Assembly: GCA_902835305.1 (NCBI GenBank)
Contig: CADFMD010000004.1
Location: 124,001-188,000, forward strand
Reading direction: 5' to 3'
DNA length: 64,000 nucleotides
Source: Coriobacteriaceae bacterium
GTDB lineage: Bacteria > Actinomycetota > Coriobacteriia > Coriobacteriales > Coriobacteriaceae
The notes under the pieces were generated by a model. The model made no database searches. It was given only the letters and a program-made list of their open reading frames with translations, and was not told the DNA's origin. A program made the translations under genes and the position numbers. This document shows positions 59,019 to 64,000 of this stretch, in pieces; the first letter of the stretch is position 1, and each line of letters opens with the position of its first letter.

Positions 59019-59056
59019 CAAAAAGACGGCCCTCCAAACGGAGCGACCGTCTTTTG
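59019..59056 (-). terminator. Terminator-like hairpin downstream of purH
   Basis: AAAAGACGG and CCGTCTTTT arms enclose a GC-rich loop. On the minus strand TTTTT follows. It lies about 200 bases past the purH stop, beyond the structured region. Confidence 0.75.
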
Positions 59057-59124
59057 CAGAGATTATTTTAGAAGCGAGGCGGTCCAAGGGACGAGATAAC
59101 ATCCCATCCTCCCCAGTCAACCTA

Positions 59125-59240
59125 ACAGGTCGGCGAGGGTTGCCCAGGTGCCGCAGATTGCCGTGAAAGAGGAGCGACGCGTACTTGGGTACGCGAGCGA
59201 CGAATGAGCGGCAAGGTGCGGTGGTTGGGCAAGCCGCAGC
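59125..59240 (-). ncRNA. Candidate structured RNA in the purH 3' region
   Basis: A ~115-base gene-free stretch with nested pairing: GCGTACTTGGGTACGC is a local hairpin, TTGCCG pairs with CGGCAA, and TTGCCCA pairs with TGGGCAA further out. Composition and layered complementarity suggest a folded RNA or a mobile palindromic unit. Confidence 0.4.
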
Positions 59241-59253
59241 GCCACCTCCCTAC

Positions 59254-60861
59254 TTAATGGCGGAAGTGGCGGGCACCCGTGAAAACCATCGCAATATTGT
59301 GCTCGTTGCAGGCCTGGATGCTCTCGTCGTCGCGCTTGGAGCCACCGGGCTGGATGATGCAGGTCACGCCGTGTGCGGCAAGCACGTCGACGTTGTCGCG
59401 GAACGGGAAGAACGCGTCACTCGCGCAGGCAAAGCCGCCCTTCTCCACGCCTTCGCGCTCGCAAAAGTCCTCGGCGCGTTCGCAGGCAAGCAGTGCGGAG
59501 TCAACGCGGTTGGGCTGACCAGGGCCCATGCCAATGCCGGCCTTGCCCTTGGAGACCAGGATGGCGTTGGACTTAACGCCCTTGCAGACCTTCCAGGCAA
59601 ACTCGAGCTCGGCCATCTCAGCGTCGGTGGGCTTGCGATCGGTGGGGAACGTAAAGGTCGCGGGATCCTCGGTCACGTGGTCGACCTCCTGCACCAGCAT
59701 GCCGCCGTCGATGGAGCGCAGCTCCACCTGGGCACCGTGGTCCACGCCGCCGGTAGCCAGCACGCGCAGGTTGGGGCGCTTGACCATGCGCTCGAGCGCC
59801 TCATCGGTGTAGCTCGGGGCGATGATGACCTCGACGAACTGCTTGTTCTGGTCGGCGAAGTGCTCAACCAGCTCAAAGGGAACCTCGCGGTTGCAGGCGA
59901 TGATGCCGCCGAAGGCGCTCTTGGGATCGCAGGCGAAAGCGCGGTCGTAGGCGGCCGTGATGTCCTCGGCAACGGCGGAACCGCAGGGGTTCTGATGCTT
60001 GAGGATCACGCAGGCCGGCTCGTCGAACTCGCGGACCAGGTTCCAGGCGGCATCGGCGTCCAGATAGTTGTTGTAGCTGAGCGGCTTGCCCTGGATCTGC
60101 TCGGAGCCCACAAGCGGGAACTGAGAGCTCGCGGTGTTCTCGCAGCCCTCGGCAAAGCGGTAGACCGTAGCCTTTTGCTGAGGATTCTCACCATAGCGCA
60201 GGTCGTCGACCTTCTCCAGCGAGATCTCGAGCTTGGCAGAGGTGTCCGCCACGTCGCTTGCCTGAGCGGCAAGCCAACGGGAGATAGCCGTGTCGTAGGC
60301 GGCGGTAGTCTGGTAGACCTTCACCTGCAGGCGGCGACGGGTGGAAAGCGTGGTGCAGCCACCGGTCTCGCGCATCTCGGCCAGGACGGCATCATAGTCG
60401 GCCGGGTCGGAGATGACGGTAACGCTCGCGGCGTTCTTGGCGGCAGAGCGCAGCATGGAGGGACCACCGATGTCAATGTGCTCGATGGCATCCGCAAAGG
60501 TGACCTCGGGGTTGGCGACGGTCTTCTCGAACTCGTACAGGTTGACGACGACCAGGTCGATTAGCTTAATGCCGTGCTGAGCGGCTTCCTGCATGTGCTG
60601 CTCGGAATCGCGACGGGCCAGCAGCGCGCCGTGAACCTTGGGATGCAGCGTCTTGACGCGGCCGTCCATCATCTCGGGATAGCCCGTGAACTCCTCGATG
60701 GGGGTTACGGGAACGCCCGCGTCCTCGATGGCACGAGCCGTGCCGCCCGTAGAGATGATCTCGACGCCAAAGTCGTCAACCAGCGTCCGTGCGAAATCGA
60801 CGACGCCCGTCTTATCGGTAACCGAGATCAACGCGCGTGCGATCTTCACATCAGATCCCAT
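59254..60861 (-). CDS. purH: Bifunctional AICAR transformylase / IMP cyclohydrolase
   Basis: A 535-residue enzyme for the last two steps of IMP synthesis. The N-terminal MGS-like cyclohydrolase domain has ALISVTDKTGVVDFAR and IISTGGTARAI, with TGYPEMMDGRVKTLHPKVHG. The transformylase domain has DLRYGENPQQKAT and ACVILKHQNPCGSAVAE. The C-terminus ends ITKVF-like (ACNEHNIAMVFTGARHFRH). Full length. The start has AGGAGG upstream. Confidence 0.97.
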   Translation of the reverse strand: MGSDVKIARALISVTDKTGVVDFARTLVDDFGVEIISTGGTARAIEDAGVPVTPIEEFTGYPEMMDGRVKTLHPKVHGALLARRDSEQHMQEAAQHGIKLIDLVVVNLYEFEKTVANPEVTFADAIEHIDIGGPSMLRSAAKNAASVTVISDPADYDAVLAEMRETGGCTTLSTRRRLQVKVYQTTAAYDTAISRWLAAQASDVADTSAKLEISLEKVDDLRYGENPQQKATVYRFAEGCENTASSQFPLVGSEQIQGKPLSYNNYLDADAAWNLVREFDEPACVILKHQNPCGSAVAEDITAAYDRAFACDPKSAFGGIIACNREVPFELVEHFADQNKQFVEVIIAPSYTDEALERMVKRPNLRVLATGGVDHGAQVELRSIDGGMLVQEVDHVTEDPATFTFPTDRKPTDAEMAELEFAWKVCKGVKSNAILVSKGKAGIGMGPGQPNRVDSALLACERAEDFCEREGVEKGGFACASDAFFPFRDNVDVLAAHGVTCIIQPGGSKRDDESIQACNEHNIAMVFTGARHFRH

Positions 60862-61138
60862 GCAGTCCTCCTGTCTGGTACGCCGCCGTGCTCTGTGAGT
60901 CGGTGATACGTCGATCTGCAGCGCTCGCGCAGCGGCATTGAAAATACTGATTTAATGTAGCGCATCGAGCGCGTCGATGCACCCCGCAACGGTCGCATGT
61001 GCAGAAAAAGCTTGCGAGCGGAGGGCATGGGCGCAGCACCGGGCGCGGTGAGTTCATGGAACACAGGGGCACCATAATTAGATGCCAATAGCGTGGTAGA
61101 ACTGTGCTCGATATGCATCCGCAAAAGAAAGAGGCACC
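60862..61138. other. purH/acetyltransferase intergenic region
   Basis: Should hold the divergent promoters. I see no clear promoter hexamers, repeat or RNA gene. Confidence 0.35.
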
Positions 61139-61780
61139 ATGGTCTCGCGGGCTCTCTACCGACCGTTTGATACCGAAGACTTCGACGCCATCGCGCTGAT
61201 TCTGCAGCAGCTTTGGCATAACAATTCGGATAACGATGAGTACAACCGCCTCGAGGCCGCGTGCGACCTCGCCTACTGCCTTTCGTCGTCGACGTTTTCG
61301 CAGGTTGCCGTAATCGACGGTCAGGCGCGTGGCATTTCGCTCGTGCGTGCGGGACAGAGCTCCGGCGCCACCGTTAAGGAACATTGGATGGATACCGAAC
61401 GCGCGCTGCTATCGCAGATGCGTGAACTGGAGCCTGATGCCTGCGCCGAGTATCTCTCGTTTGTGCGTGCAACCATCCGAACCAACAACCGCTTGCTCGA
61501 GAGCAGCCCGTTGCCGCACGACAACGAAGTCACGCTGCTCGCCGTCGATCCCGATGTCCACGGCCTGGGCGTTGGCTCGGTTTTGCTCGATGCCGCGGTC
61601 TCGTACCTGTCCTCGCGCGGGGCGACAAGGGCACACTTGTACACCGACTCTAACTGCTCGTGGAAGTTCTACGAGCTGCACGGCTTTAAGCGCACGGCCA
61701 CGCACCGCGCCAACCGCGAAGAGCGTCGTCACGACATGCCGCGTGAAAGCTTTCTCTACGAACTCGACCTAACAGCCTAA
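61139..61780 (+). CDS. GNAT-family N-acetyltransferase
   Basis: A 213-residue GNAT protein. The acetyl-CoA pattern lies in LAVDPDVHGLGVGSVLLDAA and the C-terminal strand region is HLYTDSNCSWKFYELHGFKR. The N-terminal half (YRPFDTEDFDAIALILQQLW) is variable. The acetyl acceptor is unknown. The start follows GAAAGAGGC. Divergent from purH. Confidence 0.9.
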   Translation: MVSRALYRPFDTEDFDAIALILQQLWHNNSDNDEYNRLEAACDLAYCLSSSTFSQVAVIDGQARGISLVRAGQSSGATVKEHWMDTERALLSQMRELEPDACAEYLSFVRATIRTNNRLLESSPLPHDNEVTLLAVDPDVHGLGVGSVLLDAAVSYLSSRGATRAHLYTDSNCSWKFYELHGFKRTATHRANREERRHDMPRESFLYELDLTA

Positions 61781-61784
61781 ACCT

Positions 61785-61893
61785 GGCAGTTAGGGACGTT
61801 CCTCTTGTGCCGGCACCCCGGGACACTCCTTGGCAGCAACCGCACCTAGTCGTTGGGGACGTTCTTAAATGACTAGTCGCTGGGGACAGTCTT
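61785..61893. repeat. Compound dispersed repeats downstream of the acetyltransferase
   Basis: GGCAGTTAGGGACGTTCCT near 61785-61803 matches half of the 37303-37360 inverted repeat. 61845-61893 is the copy of the 6541-6590 unit (CCTAGTCGTTGGGGACGTTC and following). Confidence 0.75.
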
Positions 61894-61908
61894 CGTAGGT
61901 AGCGCATA

Positions 61909-61958
61909 AAAATGGGATGGGCTTCCCCCGACGGCTGTCGAGAAAAGCCCATCCCATA
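61909..61958 (-). terminator. Terminator of the DUF2207 gene
   Basis: ATGGGATGGGCTT and AAGCCCATCCCAT arms, with minus-strand TTTTT tail, 12 bases past the stop. Confidence 0.9.
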
Positions 61959-61969
61959 ATTTACGACCG

Positions 61970-63916
61970 CTAGAACGTTCCGCCGCCGCCTCCGCCGACG
62001 CCGCCGCCTCCGCCGCCCGAGAAGCCGCCACCACCGCCGCCACTCGAGCTATCGGAGCTCGAAGCCAACTCGCGGATGGTCTCGTGATACACATCGTTGA
62101 ACGAATCGAGCGGAGACTCGTTGCCGTAGTGATGGTAATACCACCAGTAGCAGGGGTAGTTGTCGTAGAAATCGTCGCTGTTGCGCAGGTCCGCAGGCAC
62201 GGCCTCGGCCAGCTGTCGCAGCACTTCTTTCGAAACGCCTAGGGCAACGCCCATCACCAGCAGCTTGTTCCACAGCACCAGATCGCCCGGGACGGCTTCC
62301 TTTAGGCGTGTGAAATCCTCGAGCCAATGCTTGAGCGCCTTGCAGCGAGCCGCCACCTCGGCGCCCTCCGGCGTGTAACGGCGGAAGGTGCAGCTCAGGA
62401 CAAAGCCCACGATCGTGACGGGGATCGAAATCACAGCGGCACCGACGTTGGCGTCCGCAAAGTCGGTATAGAACAGAGAGCCCAAAATGCCAAAGACAAT
62501 GATGATGCCGAGAACCAGGCCGGCCACCATCGCGATAGTGCCATCCGATGCGATAAGCTCGCGCTCCTCCAGCTTGCCCTTAACCGTGCTCTGATAGTCC
62601 TCGAGCTTGTCGCCAACAGATTCAGTACGCTCGCTGGCATACTCCTCCAGCTCGCTAAACGTGCGCGAACGGACGCCGTCTTTATCGGGCTTAACGCCAG
62701 CGAAGAAGACCTTGAGCACGTCGCGATCGATGCCGTCCTTCTTGGCGGCCTTCCAGGCCTCGTCGGTCACTGTGATGCGATACGTCTGCTCCTCTTTTTC
62801 GCGACGGAGCAGACCCTTCTTCTTGGTCTCGGTCGCTTCTTCTAGCTTGATCACGCGGTCGTCGGTCAGCTTCATCAGTGTGGCGATATATGCCTGATCG
62901 GGCACGCCGTTCCAGCTCATAAGAGCTGCAAGCACCGCGGGATGGTCGGCGGAGGGCACATCGCGGAAGTACTCGTCCTGGAAGAGCGGCTTGGGCTTGG
63001 GCCTGCGCAGCTTGAGCATCACGATCACACCGGTATAGGCAACCGCCACGACAACACACGCCACGGCGATCGCACCGGCAACCGCACGCGCGTGCTCACG
63101 GCGGGCGTTAGCTTCGTCGGCCCATTCCTTCTCTTCGCTCAGGATCGTTGACATGCGATCTTCGCCCGAAGCGGCAAGCTGCGGCACCCAGTCGCTAGGG
63201 AAGGCGATGCGTGCCTCGGCGAATTCGCCCTGGTGCACGCAGGGAATGGTATAGGTGACCATGGGCTCGTCCTCATCGAGCGACACGTCGCCCGTCAGCG
63301 GACCATGGCCCCATGCGCGGAAGTTATCGCCCTTGACGGCCGCCGTCCCGGCAGCGGCATTCGCGAAGCACACTTCCATCTCGACGTCATCGGAATCCGC
63401 AGACCAGCCGTCACCCACGAACTTCCAGTAGAGCTCGGCGGTATCGGCCCAGTTCATAACCGCACCGGTCATGGTGTAGCTCGCGTAGTAGATTGCGCTG
63501 TCGCCGCTCTCGTGAGGGCTGAACACCTTAATCCTTACGCCGTCACCGGTCTGCTCGACCGTGTAGACGCCAGAGTCGCCCTTGTTCGCGCTATCGACTT
63601 TGTTAAACGCGGTGTCCTCTTCCTCGACACTCAGCACGTCAACGCCCGCCGTGCCGCCCTGCTGGTTGGTGCCCGTATTGATCTCCCAAAACACGCCGTT
63701 GATGTCGTCGTCGAAATCAAACTGGCGTCCCTCGACAACGGTCAGCGATCCATCGGCCTCGACCGTGGCACTGATGTAGGTTTGGGTCATGGAATACCCG
63801 TCGGCACGTGCAACGGCGGGCAACAGCAGCAGCGCGCACGCGACGAGCGCGCAAATGGAAGCAAATCGCGCAAACGGGCAGCGCTGCCGACAGGTCTTGG
63901 CAACGGGGGCGTTCAT
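61970..63916 (-). CDS. DUF2207-family membrane protein with Gly-rich tail
   Basis: A 648-residue protein. A signal peptide occupies residues about 14-38 (ICALVACALLLLPAVARADG). The extracytoplasmic DUF2207 beta domain follows (YISATVEADGSLTVVEGRQF, DINGVFWEINTGTNQQG). Membrane helices lie near 288-310, 480-500 and 505-525, with cytoplasmic helical regions between. The C-terminus is a Gly/Ser-rich tail ending GGGGGVGGGGGGTF, a common DUF2207 feature. Its function is unknown. The start at 63916 has AAAGGATG upstream. Confidence 0.9.
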   Translation of the reverse strand: MNAPVAKTCRQRCPFARFASICALVACALLLLPAVARADGYSMTQTYISATVEADGSLTVVEGRQFDFDDDINGVFWEINTGTNQQGGTAGVDVLSVEEEDTAFNKVDSANKGDSGVYTVEQTGDGVRIKVFSPHESGDSAIYYASYTMTGAVMNWADTAELYWKFVGDGWSADSDDVEMEVCFANAAAGTAAVKGDNFRAWGHGPLTGDVSLDEDEPMVTYTIPCVHQGEFAEARIAFPSDWVPQLAASGEDRMSTILSEEKEWADEANARREHARAVAGAIAVACVVVAVAYTGVIVMLKLRRPKPKPLFQDEYFRDVPSADHPAVLAALMSWNGVPDQAYIATLMKLTDDRVIKLEEATETKKKGLLRREKEEQTYRITVTDEAWKAAKKDGIDRDVLKVFFAGVKPDKDGVRSRTFSELEEYASERTESVGDKLEDYQSTVKGKLEERELIASDGTIAMVAGLVLGIIIVFGILGSLFYTDFADANVGAAVISIPVTIVGFVLSCTFRRYTPEGAEVAARCKALKHWLEDFTRLKEAVPGDLVLWNKLLVMGVALGVSKEVLRQLAEAVPADLRNSDDFYDNYPCYWWYYHHYGNESPLDSFNDVYHETIRELASSSDSSSGGGGGGFSGGGGGGVGGGGGGTF

Positions 63917-64000
63917 AGGCACATCCTTTGTCTGTGATACCAGTAGCGTCATTGTCCCACGTTTGCGGGTTCATGTGACGAACATCTAGGTCAGCGGAGT

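Overview
The window looks like chromosomal DNA of a gut coriobacterium, most likely Collinsella or a close relative. The evidence is GC-rich codon use with strong GGAGG-type ribosome binding sites, several sugar PTS systems, the tmk-holB-ricT-comF block, a PSP1/RicT protein with a long Arg-rich tail, a Tat plus HypAB operon, and many short dispersed inverted repeats. The species assignment is inference; no rRNA gene is present.

Region 1 (1-20.6 kb) is a hexose/amino-sugar catabolic hub that converges on tagatose 6-phosphate. It holds lacA (cut by the window edge), a DeoR-type LacR, a galactitol/galactose-type PTS (gatA, gatB, gatC), galM, yhcH/yiaL, lacC, lacX, nagA, agaS, a GntR regulator and a mannose-family PTS operon (IIA-YajC-IIB-IIC-IID). 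Read together: galactose or galactitol enters through GatABC and is isomerised by LacA(B). N-acetylgalactosamine enters through the Aga-type PTS, is deacetylated by NagA and is deaminated/isomerised by AgaS. LacC phosphorylates the shared tagatose 6-phosphate. The expected tagatose-bisphosphate aldolase is not in the window. An accessory stretch (about 6.5-11.1 kb) interrupts this block. It holds a DUF4143-type ATPase flanked by copies of a dispersed repeat, an orphan PTS IIB lacking its phosphorylatable His, a tRNA-Thr(CGT), a broken secreted-protein gene, a small hypothetical gene and a fragment of a second nagA.

Region 2 (21-30 kb) has a DUF2975/HTH pair, a membrane-anchored SurA-like protein, an operon of a beta-hydroxyacid dehydrogenase with a Cys/His-rich tail, a small membrane protein, a HEAT-like protein and an isocitrate dehydrogenase, then degV, hpf and a solute-binding lipoprotein. 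Region 3 (30.2-44.4 kb) has a MITE-like inverted-repeat element, a possible DUF559-type nuclease, comF, ricT, holB, tmk, a zinc-ribbon membrane protein, a type IA topoisomerase, hypB, hypA, tatC, tatA/B, a STAS protein and an aminotransferase. Region 4 (44.5-64 kb) has a small conserved-looking protein, nhaA, ppaC, a ROK kinase, a GntR regulator, manA, pcrA, uppP, a universal stress protein, a two-component system, a hypothetical protein, purH, a GNAT acetyltransferase and a DUF2207 membrane protein.

The most unusual signals are four TTAACC/G repeats at exactly 23-bp spacing upstream of the DUF4143 ATPase, the dehydrogenase with a 51-residue metal-binding-like tail, the His-to-Tyr change in the orphan PTS IIB, a MITE-like family with about 47-bp inverted ends, several families of short dispersed repeats, and a possible GntR operator shared by agaS and the Aga-type PTS operon. 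I did not find a CRISPR array, a complete insertion sequence or an intact prophage.
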